A DNA stretch of 64,000 bases from Flavobacteriaceae bacterium 3519-10 (GCA_000023725.1 CP001673.1:816342-880341), one strand, 5' to 3'. Positions 10,001 through 17,881 are shown, numbered from the stretch's first letter. Notes: generated by a model not told the origin, from the sequence alone. A program made the numbers and translations.

Positions 10001-10734
10001 ATGCCTTCAGAAAAGAAGGTGCTGAAGTAATTGGTTTGCCTTTAATAAATCTTAATCATCAGCTGTTGAATGAAAGTCTCGACGCCTGGATTGCAGAAAT
10101 TGAGCAGTCTCAGATTCTGGTTTTTTCAGGTGGATTTTCAGCGGGTGACGAACCGGACGGTTCTGCTAAGTTCATTGTAAACGTATTGAAAAATGCCAGG
10201 ATGAAAGACGCAGTGCACCGCTTTTTAGAACGTGACGGGATGATTCTTGGTATTTGTAACGGCTTCCAGGCACTCGTAAAATCGGGGTTGTTGCCGTTCG
10301 GCGAAATCCGGGATTTGGACGAAAACTCGCCGACGCTGGCGCATAATTCCATCGGAAGACATATTTCACAGATGGCGGATGTGCGCGTAATCAGTGATCA
10401 TTCGCCGTGGCTTAAAGGTATGAAAGATGAAGTGTATACAATTCCTTTGTCGCACGGCGAAGGCCGCTTTGTGGCGCCGGCAGGTGTAATTCAGGAGCTT
10501 TATCAGAATGGGCAGATTGCCACGCAATACGTTGGTGTGGATGGAAATATTGCGCACGGTATGCCGTTTAATCCGAACGGTTCTTTATTCGGGATTGAGG
10601 GGATTACGAGTAAGTGTGGCAAAATTTACGGTAGAATGGGCCACCCCGAAAGGTACGCGGATGGTTTGTTAAAGAATATTCCGACGGCCGCTTACCATAA
10701 TATATTTAAAAATGGAGTTGAATATTTTAAGTAA
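7045..10734 (+). CDS. purL: Phosphoribosylformylglycinamidine synthase, single-chain form
   Basis: A 1229-residue fused PurL of the large (gamma-proteobacterial/eukaryotic) type rather than the PurS/Q/L split form. Features in order: an N-terminal PurS-like region, the linker with TYWSDHCRHTTFETEL, the first AIRS-like domain with FKNETHNHPTEIEPFGGAST, the second AIRS-like domain with AAIGGKDSMSG, and a C-terminal class I glutaminase domain with FPGTNCEYE, nucleophile Cys1071 in GICNGFQALV, and MGHPER carrying the His/Glu pair. It converts FGAR, glutamine and ATP to FGAM. The coding region has no internal breaks. Confidence 0.97.
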   Translation: MQKRIFVEKRGIFDVESPAVFNEIKNIVPGIKDVKVYNIYDVFGLDSEELDQVIGNTFVDPVTDVLHNENPATNLFFATEFLPGQYDQRADSAQQCIALLTGIESSTVRSGKLIDISGVSEADLRKIKNHLINKVESQEKDLSVLEIPKEEAPDSVIVHEGFISFSKDELQDFYHDHGFALGLDDLEFIQNYFKSERRNPTETELKVLDTYWSDHCRHTTFETELTDIQFNGEFKSTLEHIFDDYLEKRKFLGREAKPISLMDLATVCARYFHKTGNLENLVVSDEINACTVEIEAEYDGKKEPWYLLFKNETHNHPTEIEPFGGASTCLGGAIRDPLSGRAFVYQAMRLSGAGNVLEPVSETLPGKLPQRTISKQAANGYSSYGNQIGLATTLVNEIYHEGYKAKRMEVGFVVGAVKKDWVRREKPLAGDLVILLGGATGRDGVGGASGSSKVQDETSIHTLSTEVQKGNAVEERKIQRLFRNPDVTRLIKKSNDFGAGGVSVAIGEIADSLEINLDILPLKYGGLNGTELAISESQERMAVVIEAQDKDRFIKYCENENIKAVEVARVTDSRRMQMFWQGSMIVDISRDFLDTNGCTKSQNAVISHLNKIEKQTISFNEQNFLKALADKNSASQKGLAEMFDASVGGTTVAMPFGGRYQLTEMEGSVQTLPILNADNVETVSFASWGFDAAVSSQNSMIGAANAVVESVAKIVAMGGDYTKIRLSFQEYFEKLGNNPVKWGKPLASLLGAYDAQMNFGLAAIGGKDSMSGSFQDIDVPPTLISFACADGKKANVISPEFKETGNKLYLYNHIPKENGLPEYKNLTDIFSFIFENIKSGNIVSVKTVKAGGVAVALAKMSFGNLLGANVEVSESLLLSENVGSFIIECKNEMKVSSLQLIGEVKNSEILKINGLDFNIKNLLEANTLTFENLFPTVEGKKSVLEIDAKYNGTKAEQIKIVSHKLAKPRVFAPIFPGTNCEYETQNAFRKEGAEVIGLPLINLNHQLLNESLDAWIAEIEQSQILVFSGGFSAGDEPDGSAKFIVNVLKNARMKDAVHRFLERDGMILGICNGFQALVKSGLLPFGEIRDLDENSPTLAHNSIGRHISQMADVRVISDHSPWLKGMKDEVYTIPLSHGEGRFVAPAGVIQELYQNGQIATQYVGVDGNIAHGMPFNPNGSLFGIEGITSKCGKIYGRMGHPERYADGLLKNIPTAAYHNIFKNGVEYFK

Positions 10735-10745
10735 AAAGAAAAGAA

Positions 10746-10883
10746 TTATAAGCTTTTTTGCTTATAAATGCTCATTATAAGCCTTTTAGCTTATAAGTTA
10801 ATATTATAAGCTATTTAGCTTATAATTTAAAAATATTAGCTAATTAACTTATATTCTTTATTTATAAGCACATTTGCTTATTT
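10746..10883. repeat. Array of five inverted repeats, TTATAAGC-N6-GCTTATAA, spaced exactly 29 bp
   Basis: Left arms start at 10746, 10775, 10804, 10833 and 10862, and right arms at 10760, 10789, 10818, 10847 and 10876. Copies 1-3 are perfect (spacers TTTTTT, CTTTTA, TATTTA). Copy 4 is degenerate (ATATTAGC, ACTTATAT) and copy 5 has two changes in its right arm (GCTTATTT). The spacing is kept even in the degenerate copy. The half-sites alternate in orientation every 14-15 bp. Copy 5 overlaps the predicted -7 element of the next gene, so an operator array for a cooperative DNA-binding protein is the natural reading. Confidence 0.9.
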
Positions 10884-10886
10884 TTG
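10879..10886 (+). promoter_or_regulatory. -7 element of the satD-like gene, apparently leaderless
   Basis: TATTTTTG matches TAnnTTTG and ends only 4 nt before the ATG at 10891, so the start of transcription should fall on or next to the start codon. It overlaps the right arm of the fifth inverted repeat. A weak -33 candidate TTTA lies at 10857-10860. Confidence 0.6.
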
Positions 10887-10890
10887 TAAC

Positions 10891-11496
10891 ATGATTGCGA
10901 TAATTACCGGTGATATAATAAATTCTCAGGATACCGATTCAGAAGTTTGGCTGCCCAAACTTCGTGATCTGCTGGGCAGCTGGTCTGCAAGTCCGGAAAA
11001 CTGGGACGTGTACCGCGGGGACGAATTTCAGGTAAAGTGCAGCGTTGATCAGGTTTTCCAGAAGTCTTTAATGATTAAATCTTTAATTAAAAAAACCGAA
11101 AACCTCGATGTACGACTCGCAATCGGTATTGGCAATGAAGTTTTCCTTTCCGAAAAAATTACCGAGTCCAACGGCTCAGCGTATGTAAATTCGGGCCGGC
11201 TGCTGAATGACATTAAAACCGACGGCCGCACACTCGCCATCCGCACAGAAAACGAGAACGTAAACCGTGACCTCAATATTCTGTTCAGATGGGCTTCGAT
11301 AGATTTCGACAGCTGGACAGTCGCCACCGCAGAGATCATTCACCGGTTGCTTACCAATGCCGAACTCACTCAGGATCAGTTGGCAAAAGATTTAAACATA
11401 AGCCAGTCATCAGTAAGTCAGCGGCTTAAGCGTGCAAATTATGACCTTATCCACGACACCAATCTGTTTTTCAGAAAAAAAATTGCAGAACTGTAA
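10891..11496 (+). CDS. SatD-family protein with C-terminal helix-turn-helix
   Basis: A 201-residue protein. The N-terminus MIAIITGDIINSQ and the YRGDEFQ motif around residue 45 match the SatD family, whose fold recalls nucleotidyl-cyclase-like domains. The C-terminal part (residues about 150-180) reads TQDQLAKDLNISQSSVSQRL, a clear helix-turn-helix. The protein could therefore sense a ligand and bind DNA. SatD in streptococci belongs to an acid-tolerance operon; its biochemical role is unsettled. The stop codon touches the ATG of the DUF3307 gene, so the two are cotranslated. The upstream operator array suggests self-regulation, which is an inference. Confidence 0.8.
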   Translation: MIAIITGDIINSQDTDSEVWLPKLRDLLGSWSASPENWDVYRGDEFQVKCSVDQVFQKSLMIKSLIKKTENLDVRLAIGIGNEVFLSEKITESNGSAYVNSGRLLNDIKTDGRTLAIRTENENVNRDLNILFRWASIDFDSWTVATAEIIHRLLTNAELTQDQLAKDLNISQSSVSQRLKRANYDLIHDTNLFFRKKIAEL

Positions 11497-12198
11497 ATGA
11501 TTTTTATTCCACTCATATTGGCTCATTTATTCGGAGATTTCCTTCTCCAGCCAAATTATTGGGTGGCCGATAAAGAACGGAAAAAAACCCGCAGCATTTA
11601 TCTGTATATCCATGTTCTTCTTCACGCCGCGCTCTCGTACATCGTTTTGTGGAATATCAAACTCTGGTGGATCGCCATGATCATCGGGGTTACCCATTTT
11701 ATTATCGATTCTGCCAAACTGCATTTTCAGAACCACAAAACCAAACGCATCTGGTTTTTTACCGATCAGTTACTCCATATTTTAGTGATTGCCGCTTTGT
11801 CGGTCTTTTATTTTCCGTACTTACAATGGTCGGATATTTTTACTCCTGAAAACCTTAAAATAATCACCGCAATCGTTTTCCTCACGGTGCCTTCGTCGAT
11901 TTTTATTAAAACTTTAATTTCAATCTGGACACCCATAACCGCGGAACAAAGCAGCTTCCAGACGGAGTCTTTGGTGAATGCAGGAAAATATATCGGAATT
12001 TTAGAGCGTTTGCTGGTTTTCGTCTTCATCCTCGTTAATCATTGGGAAGGCGTAGGCTTTATGATTGCCGCGAAATCTGTGTTCAGGTTCAGCGATTTGG
12101 CTGACGCAAAGCAGAGAAAACTCACCGAATACGTGCTGATAGGCACATTGTTGAGTTTCGGAATTGCCGTAGTGACAGCAATTTTAGTTAAAATTTAA
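11497..12198 (+). CDS. DUF3307 integral membrane protein
   Basis: A 233-residue, strongly hydrophobic protein with about six to seven membrane segments. The start, IPLILAHLFGDFLLQPNYWV, followed by DKERKKTRS and HVLLHAALSYIV, is typical of DUF3307, a family of unknown function. His and Asp residues lie in or next to membrane segments (HLFGDF, HVLLHA, HFIIDSAK, TDQLLHI), which could bind a metal or an ion. It directly abuts the satD-like gene (no intergenic base) and lies 34 bp before purC, so it may be regulated with both. Confidence 0.8.
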   Translation: MIFIPLILAHLFGDFLLQPNYWVADKERKKTRSIYLYIHVLLHAALSYIVLWNIKLWWIAMIIGVTHFIIDSAKLHFQNHKTKRIWFFTDQLLHILVIAALSVFYFPYLQWSDIFTPENLKIITAIVFLTVPSSIFIKTLISIWTPITAEQSSFQTESLVNAGKYIGILERLLVFVFILVNHWEGVGFMIAAKSVFRFSDLADAKQRKLTEYVLIGTLLSFGIAVVTAILVKI

Positions 12199-12232
12199 TT
12201 ATTCATTCAGAAATTAATCAAATAAAATAGAA

Positions 12233-12952
12233 ATGAAAAAAGGAGCAATGCTTTATGAAGGAAAAGCAAAACAGGTCTTCGAAACCGATCATCCCGATGA
12301 AGTGATTGTCCGTTTCAAAGACGATGCAACCGCTTTCAATGCGCAGAAAAGGGGAAGTGTAGATTTGAAAGGCGAGATGAACAACGCCATTACCACCCTT
12401 ATTTTCGAATATTTGAATAAAAAGGGCATCCCCACGCATTTTATAAAGCAAATTGATGAACGCGAGCAGCTTGTAAAAAAAGTAAACATCATTCCACTGG
12501 AAATGGTGGTGAGAAATTACTCGGCGGGAAGCATGGCTCAACGATTAGGCGTGGCCGAAGGCATAAAATCTCCTGTTACGATCTTTGATATCTGCTATAA
12601 AAAAGACGAACTCGGCGATCCGCTGATCAACGATCATCACGCAGTTTTTCTGGGTGCAGCGACGTACGAAGAGCTTGATGAGATGTATGAACTCACTTCA
12701 GATATCAACGATATTCTTATTGAACTGTTCGACAGTATGAACATTATTCTGGTCGATTTCAAGATTGAACTGGGTAAAACTTCAAACGGAAAAATAATCC
12801 TGGCGGATGAAATTTCGCCCGATACATGCCGTTTATGGGACAAAGACACGATGAAAAAACTCGATAAAGACCGCTTCCGCCGGGATTTAGGCGGAGTAAC
12901 TGAAGCCTATGTAGAGATTTATGAGCGTCTCAAAAAGGTTTTAGACAAATAA
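12233..12952 (+). CDS. purC: SAICAR synthetase
   Basis: A 239-residue PurC of normal bacterial length. [20 protein letters not shown] at the N-terminus is the ATP-binding beta region, followed by [14 protein letters not shown], the family stretch [17 protein letters not shown], and [14 protein letters not shown] near the C-terminus. It joins CAIR and aspartate with ATP to give SAICAR. It lies 34 bp after the DUF3307 gene and 19 bp before purF. No separate promoter is visible upstream, so it may be expressed from the satD-like promoter or by read-through from purL. Confidence 0.97.
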   Translation: MKKGAMLYEGKAKQVFETDHPDEVIVRFKDDATAFNAQKRGSVDLKGEMNNAITTLIFEYLNKKGIPTHFIKQIDEREQLVKKVNIIPLEMVVRNYSAGSMAQRLGVAEGIKSPVTIFDICYKKDELGDPLINDHHAVFLGAATYEELDEMYELTSDINDILIELFDSMNIILVDFKIELGKTSNGKIILADEISPDTCRLWDKDTMKKLDKDRFRRDLGGVTEAYVEIYERLKKVLDK

Positions 12953-12971
12953 TTTTTAGGAAAAACAAATA

Positions 12972-14462
12972 ATGCACGACTTACAGATACAAAAGGATAA
13001 CTATTTAAACCAATTTACGGAAAGGGTTTACGGACGCAATCTGCTTAAAACAGATGACGTCTTTGATGCTCCAACAGAAGAATGTGGCATTTTCGGAATT
13101 TATTCTGATGTAGATCTTGATACTTTTTCGTTGTCGCAGTTCGGTCTTTTTGCACTTCAGCACAGAGGGCAGGAGGCATGCGGAATTTCGGTGATGAAAA
13201 ACGGCAAAATATTTAACATAAAAGATGAAGGTCTTGTGCTGGATGTATATAAAAACATTCGTGAACCTGAAACTTTCATGGGCAATTCGGCGATTGGCCA
13301 TACCCGGTACACCACGGCGGGCGACAAGAAAAAGTATAATTTTCAGCCGTTTTTTGCTAAAAATGAGTACGACCAGATCATTCTTTCAATCGCGCACAAC
13401 GGAAATTTAACCAATGCAGAGGAACTCAAAAGAGAACTTGAGGCCGAGGGCGTCGTATTTAAAGCAACTTCCGATTCTGAAGTGATTTTAAGACTGATCC
13501 AGAAAAATCTCGATTTAGGTTTAAGAGGCGCGATAAAAGCCACGATGGAAAAAATTGAAGGTGCCTATTCGGTTGTTGGAATGACGCGCAATAAATTTTT
13601 CGCTTTCCGCGATTTTCACGGCATCCGGCCTTTGGTTTTGGGCGCCATTGACGAAAAAACGTTCGTGGCAGCATCGGAATCTGTAGCCCTGGACGCTGTT
13701 GGAGCGCAGTATGTGCGGGATATTCTTCCTGGCGAAATTGTGTACACCAGCGAGAACGAAACGGGCTTAAAGTCTTTTCTGGTTCGCGAAAACTGCGAAA
13801 AAAGAATCTGCGCTTTCGAATATATTTATTTCGCGCGCCCCGATTCAATTCTCGAAAATATAAACGTTTATAAAATCCGCGAAAAGTCCGGCGAAAAAAT
13901 TTGGGAACAGGCGCCTGTGGAAGCAGATGTTGTGATTGGTGTGCCCGATTCAGGTGTGCCCGCAGCAATTGGTTTTTCCAAAGCTTCAGGAATTCCGTTC
14001 CGGCCTGTTTTAATTAAAAACCGCTATATCGGCAGAAGTTTTATTGTGCCGACGCAGGATATGCGCGAACGTATTGTAAACTTGAAACTCAACCCGATCA
14101 TTTCAGAAATCCGTGGGAAAAGAGTGGTGATCATCGACGATTCCATCGTGCGTGGCACAACTTCTAAACGCCTGGTAAAGATTATGAAAGATGCCGGTGT
14201 GAAAGAGATCCATTTCCGCAGCGTTTCGCCACCGATTATCGCGCCTTGCTATCTTGGAATCGACACACCGTCCAAAGACGATTTGATTTCGGCAAACATG
14301 AATGCTAACGAACTTCGCGATTATCTGGGTGTAGATTCGCTGGAATTTTTAAGTATGGATAATCTTAAAGTCATTCTTGGCAGCAGTAATCACTGTTTCG
14401 GTTGTTTTACAGAACAGTATCCGGTTCCGGCCGGCCCAAGTCCTGATTATACGGATGAATAA
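12972..14462 (+). CDS. purF: Amidophosphoribosyltransferase
   Basis: A 496-residue enzyme. The N-terminal glutaminase nucleophile is Cys38 in EECGIFGIYS, implying removal of a 37-residue propeptide. The PRPP loop VVIIDDSIVRGTTSKR is in the C-terminal phosphoribosyltransferase domain. Cysteines in CAFEYIYFARPDS, PCYLGID and the C-terminal HCFGCF suggest the 4Fe-4S type known from Bacillus rather than the cluster-free E. coli type; this is inferred from motif positions only. It catalyses the first step of purine synthesis. It lies directly after purC and ends in a strong terminator. Confidence 0.96.
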   Translation: MHDLQIQKDNYLNQFTERVYGRNLLKTDDVFDAPTEECGIFGIYSDVDLDTFSLSQFGLFALQHRGQEACGISVMKNGKIFNIKDEGLVLDVYKNIREPETFMGNSAIGHTRYTTAGDKKKYNFQPFFAKNEYDQIILSIAHNGNLTNAEELKRELEAEGVVFKATSDSEVILRLIQKNLDLGLRGAIKATMEKIEGAYSVVGMTRNKFFAFRDFHGIRPLVLGAIDEKTFVAASESVALDAVGAQYVRDILPGEIVYTSENETGLKSFLVRENCEKRICAFEYIYFARPDSILENINVYKIREKSGEKIWEQAPVEADVVIGVPDSGVPAAIGFSKASGIPFRPVLIKNRYIGRSFIVPTQDMRERIVNLKLNPIISEIRGKRVVIIDDSIVRGTTSKRLVKIMKDAGVKEIHFRSVSPPIIAPCYLGIDTPSKDDLISANMNANELRDYLGVDSLEFLSMDNLKVILGSSNHCFGCFTEQYPVPAGPSPDYTDE

Positions 14463-14468
14463 AAAAAA

Positions 14469-14497
14469 GGTTGAGAAAATATTCTCAACCTTTTTTA
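14469..14497. terminator. Bidirectional intrinsic terminator after purF
   Basis: Perfect 9-bp stem (GGTTGAGAA 14469-14477, TTCTCAACC 14482-14490) with a 4-nt loop, flanked by A-run and T-run. It separates purF from the convergent outer-membrane protein gene. Confidence 0.9.
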
Positions 14498-14513
14498 TTT
14501 AATAGCTTAATTC

Positions 14514-15122
14514 TTAGAATTTATAAGCCAAACCAACCTGGAATACGTTGTTCTTTACAGAATCATCGCTACCGTTGTTGTCGCTGTTATAAATATCTGT
14601 GAATCCTGCAACATATCTGGCAGTAAGTCCGATTTGTGGCGTGAAATAATAACCTGCACCTAAACCAACACCGAAGTTAAACGTGTTTAACTGATCTTTG
14701 TAATCACCGCTTTCTGTAATGGTATTGTTATCAGTTTCGTTGGTGAACTTGTTTTTAGCGTTTACCATTAAACCAAATTCAGGACCTGCTTCCAAATAGA
14801 AAGATGGTGTAGCGTTATATTGGAACATTACCGGAAGAGTAACATAATCTAAATGTCTTGATCTTGCGTAGGTAGTTCCTGCAATAGTTTGGTCATATTT
14901 GTCACCCATTTGTGAGTAAAGCAATTCCGGCTGAATGCTGAAATTCTCTGCTAACGGAGCGTTCATGAACAAACCTGCGTTAAAACCGATCTTAGAACCT
15001 TGGTCGCTTAACTGCGAATCTGTAGATAATGAAGATACGTTCATCCCTGCTTTGATACCGAATTGCTGTGCGAATGTCAATGAACTCATTGCGATTGCTG
15101 CACCTACAAATAACTTTTTCAT
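14514..15122 (-). CDS. Outer-membrane beta-barrel protein (PorT/OmpX-like)
   Basis: A 202-residue protein with a signal peptide (MKKLFVGAAIAMSSLTFAQ). Then come alternating amphipathic strands rich in Gly, Tyr and Phe, for example FGIKAGMNVSSL, FSIQPELLYSQMG, FGVGLGAGYYF and IGLTARYVAGF. It ends in FQVGLAYKF, the terminal-Phe strand recognised by the Bam machinery. An eight-stranded barrel is likely. Its function beyond outer-membrane structure cannot be read. Similar small barrels lie at 40162, 40768 and 42504. Confidence 0.85.
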   Translation of the reverse strand: MKKLFVGAAIAMSSLTFAQQFGIKAGMNVSSLSTDSQLSDQGSKIGFNAGLFMNAPLAENFSIQPELLYSQMGDKYDQTIAGTTYARSRHLDYVTLPVMFQYNATPSFYLEAGPEFGLMVNAKNKFTNETDNNTITESGDYKDQLNTFNFGVGLGAGYYFTPQIGLTARYVAGFTDIYNSDNNGSDDSVKNNVFQVGLAYKF

Positions 15123-15419
15123 AATTTTTAAATTTTAATTAATTTTTCTGCTGATTTGATAATCTACGATTAACCTGTACTATAAATTCTGTTTAACAGC
15201 ACATGGGCTAAAAAAAAATCAGAATCAGCGCGATTTAAATTTGTTTTACGGGAGGGAAGTCGCAAACCGTGTGCCAAAAATGAAAAATTGAATTAAAATT
15301 TAAACGTGTGTTTAATTTGGTTGTGCTGTATTACCTTGTTTTAAAGGTGTTTAACGCAGTATTAAATGTAGATTTTTAACATATAACTGCTATGCAAAGA
15401 ATATTTTCAATGTCAGTTA
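15123..15419. other. Intergenic region between the barrel gene and aroB
   Basis: About 300 bp of AT-rich sequence with no convincing ORF. It must hold the promoter of the minus-strand barrel gene, but no exact TAnnTTTG is seen on that strand, and I find no hairpin with a T-run for aroB. Confidence 0.5.
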
Positions 15420-16460
15420 TCAGGTCAAATTTTGATAATACTGTAATGCCGAGATAACAATTTCGTCCGAAATCTTCTGGTCGAATACACCCGAACCAAC
15501 GCCATCAATTAATGAAAAACTGATGTATCCGCCGGTATTTTTTTTATCATTCTGCATCAGTGAAATCAAGTTCTGCTCAGAAAAAGCCGAAATATCCAGC
15601 TTCGGGAAAAATTTTCTGATATTCGAAATAATATGATCTGCAGTTTCTTCTGTTATTAAATTCTGCAGGAAGGAAAGCCGGGTTTCGCAGATCATTCCGA
15701 GCGCAACGGCCTCCCCGTGCGCCACCGGCTCATTCATCTGTAAAAATAAGCTTTCGGCGGCGTGACCAATCGTGTGCCCGAAGTTGAGCGTTTTACGGAT
15801 ATGTTGCTCGCGAAAATCCTGTCCCACAACATTCTGTTTGATCCGCATTGAAGTTTCGAGATAGGGAGCGATGTTCTGGGGCGTTAAATCTGTGATTGAA
15901 CTAAGGTCTTTCCAGTGTTTTTCGTCCGCAATCAGGCCGTGTTTCAACATTTCAGCGAAACCGCTTCGAAGTTCGGTAAACGGCAGCGTGCTGAGAAAAT
16001 CAGGAAACACAAAAATTTGTTCGGCTTCGGCAAAAGTCCCGACAATATTCTTCAGGAACTGATGGTCAATACCCGTTTTCCCACCGATAGACGCATCGCA
16101 CATCCCAAGCAGGGTCGTCGGCATATTGATGAATCTAATACCGCGTTTGTATGTTGACGCTACGAAACCGCCCAAATCGGTAATTACACCGCCGCCGAGA
16201 TTCAGCAGAACCGCCTTTCGGTCGGCCTCGAATTCAGCCAGGATTTCCCACAGTTGCGTGGTGGTTTCAATGGTTTTTAAATCTTCGCCAGCTTCAATTT
16301 CAATGATTTCCAATGGAATTTCGGTCTCAAGATTACCCAAAAGGGTGGGCAGACACAATTCATGCGTGTTTTCGTCAACCAGAATAAAAAGTTTAGACGG
16401 CCTAAGGTGATCCAGAAACTGGCTGAACGGCGCGAAATCTTTTTCCAAAAACGTAATCAT
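15420..16460 (-). CDS. aroB: 3-Dehydroquinate synthase
   Basis: A 346-residue AroB. The NAD-binding GGGVITDLGGFVASTYKRGI and TTLLGMCDASIGGKTGID stretches are conserved. The zinc ligands are in the FAEMLKHGLI, NFGHTIGHAAE and VAHGEAVALGM motifs (Glu and two His). It converts DAHP to 3-dehydroquinate in the shikimate pathway. It stands alone, divergent from the proline dehydrogenase gene. A TAATTTTG -7 element lies on its strand at 16483-16476, about 16 nt before the ATG. Confidence 0.97.
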   Translation of the reverse strand: MITFLEKDFAPFSQFLDHLRPSKLFILVDENTHELCLPTLLGNLETEIPLEIIEIEAGEDLKTIETTTQLWEILAEFEADRKAVLLNLGGGVITDLGGFVASTYKRGIRFINMPTTLLGMCDASIGGKTGIDHQFLKNIVGTFAEAEQIFVFPDFLSTLPFTELRSGFAEMLKHGLIADEKHWKDLSSITDLTPQNIAPYLETSMRIKQNVVGQDFREQHIRKTLNFGHTIGHAAESLFLQMNEPVAHGEAVALGMICETRLSFLQNLITEETADHIISNIRKFFPKLDISAFSEQNLISLMQNDKKNTGGYISFSLIDGVGSGVFDQKISDEIVISALQYYQNLT

Positions 16461-16475
16461 AACTGAAATTTGTCA

Positions 16476-16483
16476 CAAAATTA
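16476..16483 (-). promoter_or_regulatory. -7 element of aroB
   Basis: TAATTTTG on the minus strand, matching TAnnTTTG, 16 nt before the aroB ATG. No good -33 partner. Confidence 0.45.
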
Positions 16484-16520
16484 AACTATAAATTCGTTTT
16501 CTCTATCCGTATACTATCAT

Positions 16521-16528
16521 TAAATTTG
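16521..16528 (+). promoter_or_regulatory. -7 element of the proline dehydrogenase gene
   Basis: TAAATTTG, a perfect TAnnTTTG match, 20 nt upstream of the ATG at 16549. The -33 part is weak (a TTTT run near 16497). Confidence 0.5.
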
Positions 16529-16548
16529 CGTGCACTAAAAAGCTATTC

Positions 16549-17718
16549 ATGAGCATTTTCAACAATACCCAAATCGCATTTGCCGATAAAACAGATAACC
16601 AACTCAGAAAAGGTTACTGGATGTTCAAACTCATCGAGCAGCCGGCCTTAACTAAGATTGGTACACGAATCCTGAATTTTATGGTTCACAATGATGTTCC
16701 GTTTGCAGGTAATTTAGTAAAAGCTACTTTATTCGAGCAGTTCTGCGGTGGCGAAACCCGTGAAGAAAGCATCAAGGCCGTAGAACAGATGTATCGTCGT
16801 GGTGTGGGAAGTATTTTCGATTATTCAATCGAGGGCAAAGAAGAAGAAAGCACTTTCGATGCGGTTTACAATGAGATCAAGGATATCGTGAAGTTCTCAG
16901 TGGGGAATCCCGCCCTTCCGTTTATTGTGTTTAAACCTACCGCGTTTGGCCGTATCGGTATCTATGAAAAAGTGGGTAAAAAAGAGCCACTTTCCGATGC
17001 CGAAAATGCGGAGTGGGCGCGCGTTGTGAACCGTTTTGATGAAGTTTGCAAACTTTGCTTTGAAAATGACAAAAAAGTAATGGTTGATGCTGAGGAATCG
17101 TGGATGCAGGACGCCACCGACTGGCTGGTGGAGGATATGATGGAAAAATACAACACCGAAAAGCCGATCGTTTGGAATACAATTCAAATGTACCGAACCG
17201 GCCGTCTCGAATATATGAAGCAAAACCTTCAGCGTGCGCAGGAAAAAGGATATTTCATCGGATACAAAATTGTGCGCGGAGCCTACATGGAAAAAGAAAG
17301 AGAGCGCGCTGTCGAAATGAATTATCCAGACCCAATTCAGCCTAACAAAGAAGCATCTGATAAGAATTACAATGACGCGATCGATTTTGTGATGGCCAAC
17401 GTCAGCCGTGTTTCCGGATTTTTCGGTACTCATAATGAAATTTCGAGCGAACTCGTTATCGAGAAAATGAAAGCCAACGGTCTGCAAAACGACGACCCCA
17501 GAATATATTATGGTCAGTTATACGGAATGAGCGATAACATCACGTATATGCTTGCGGAAAAGAAATATAATGTTGCAAAATATCTGCCTTATGGCCCTGT
17601 GAAAGACGTGGTGCCGTATCTGACGAGACGTGCCGAAGAAAATACTTCCGTTGCCGGACAGACCGGCCGCGAACTGAGCCTGATCAGCCGCGAACTCCAA
17701 CGACGAAAAAACAAATAA
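16549..17718 (+). CDS. Proline dehydrogenase
   Basis: A 389-residue monofunctional FAD-dependent proline dehydrogenase with a TIM-barrel layout. Family motifs are KVMVDAEESWMQ, YKIVRGAYMEKERERA (with the conserved Arg and Tyr), FFGTHNEISSELV, QLYGMSDNITY, and the C-terminal YLTRRAEENTSVAGQ, where two Arg residues bind the proline carboxylate. It oxidises proline to pyrroline-5-carboxylate and feeds electrons to quinone. The P5C dehydrogenase part of PutA is absent, as is common in this phylum. Single gene, closed by a terminator. Confidence 0.94.
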   Translation: MSIFNNTQIAFADKTDNQLRKGYWMFKLIEQPALTKIGTRILNFMVHNDVPFAGNLVKATLFEQFCGGETREESIKAVEQMYRRGVGSIFDYSIEGKEEESTFDAVYNEIKDIVKFSVGNPALPFIVFKPTAFGRIGIYEKVGKKEPLSDAENAEWARVVNRFDEVCKLCFENDKKVMVDAEESWMQDATDWLVEDMMEKYNTEKPIVWNTIQMYRTGRLEYMKQNLQRAQEKGYFIGYKIVRGAYMEKERERAVEMNYPDPIQPNKEASDKNYNDAIDFVMANVSRVSGFFGTHNEISSELVIEKMKANGLQNDDPRIYYGQLYGMSDNITYMLAEKKYNVAKYLPYGPVKDVVPYLTRRAEENTSVAGQTGRELSLISRELQRRKNK

Positions 17719-17801
17719 CTCTTATTGTTGGGAAAATTTAGGTTGAATTTCAATGAAAGAAAACTGGTTTTTATATCGAACATTAAACAATTTATCAAAT
17801 C

Positions 17802-17835
17802 AAGGATTCGAATTTTATTTGAATCCTTTTTTTTG
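17802..17835 (+). terminator. Intrinsic terminator after proline dehydrogenase
   Basis: Stem AAGGATTC (17802-17809) with GAATCCTT (17821-17828), loop extended by further A-T pairing, then eight T. Confidence 0.8.
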
Positions 17836-17873
17836 AACTGAAGTTGACGGTCGGTATTCGTGATCATTTTACT

Positions 17874-17881
17874 TAAATTTG
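17874..17881 (+). promoter_or_regulatory. -7 element of priA
   Basis: TAAATTTG matches TAnnTTTG. It lies inside the first codons of the longest possible priA reading frame, which argues that translation starts downstream, at or near 17917. Confidence 0.5.

Noticed and set aside
10746-10796. Terminator of purL
   Set aside because: The first hairpins lack a GC stem and a downstream T-run, and they are part of a five-copy 29-bp array that continues to the next promoter, so an operator role fits better.
13459-13968. 169-residue antisense ORF opposite purF
   Set aside because: Arg/Ser/Phe-rich composition typical of a shadow frame, fully inside purF.
16897-17487. 196-residue antisense ORF opposite proline dehydrogenase
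   Set aside because: No domain, no promoter, and it lies fully inside a well-conserved gene whose codon pattern explains the open frame.
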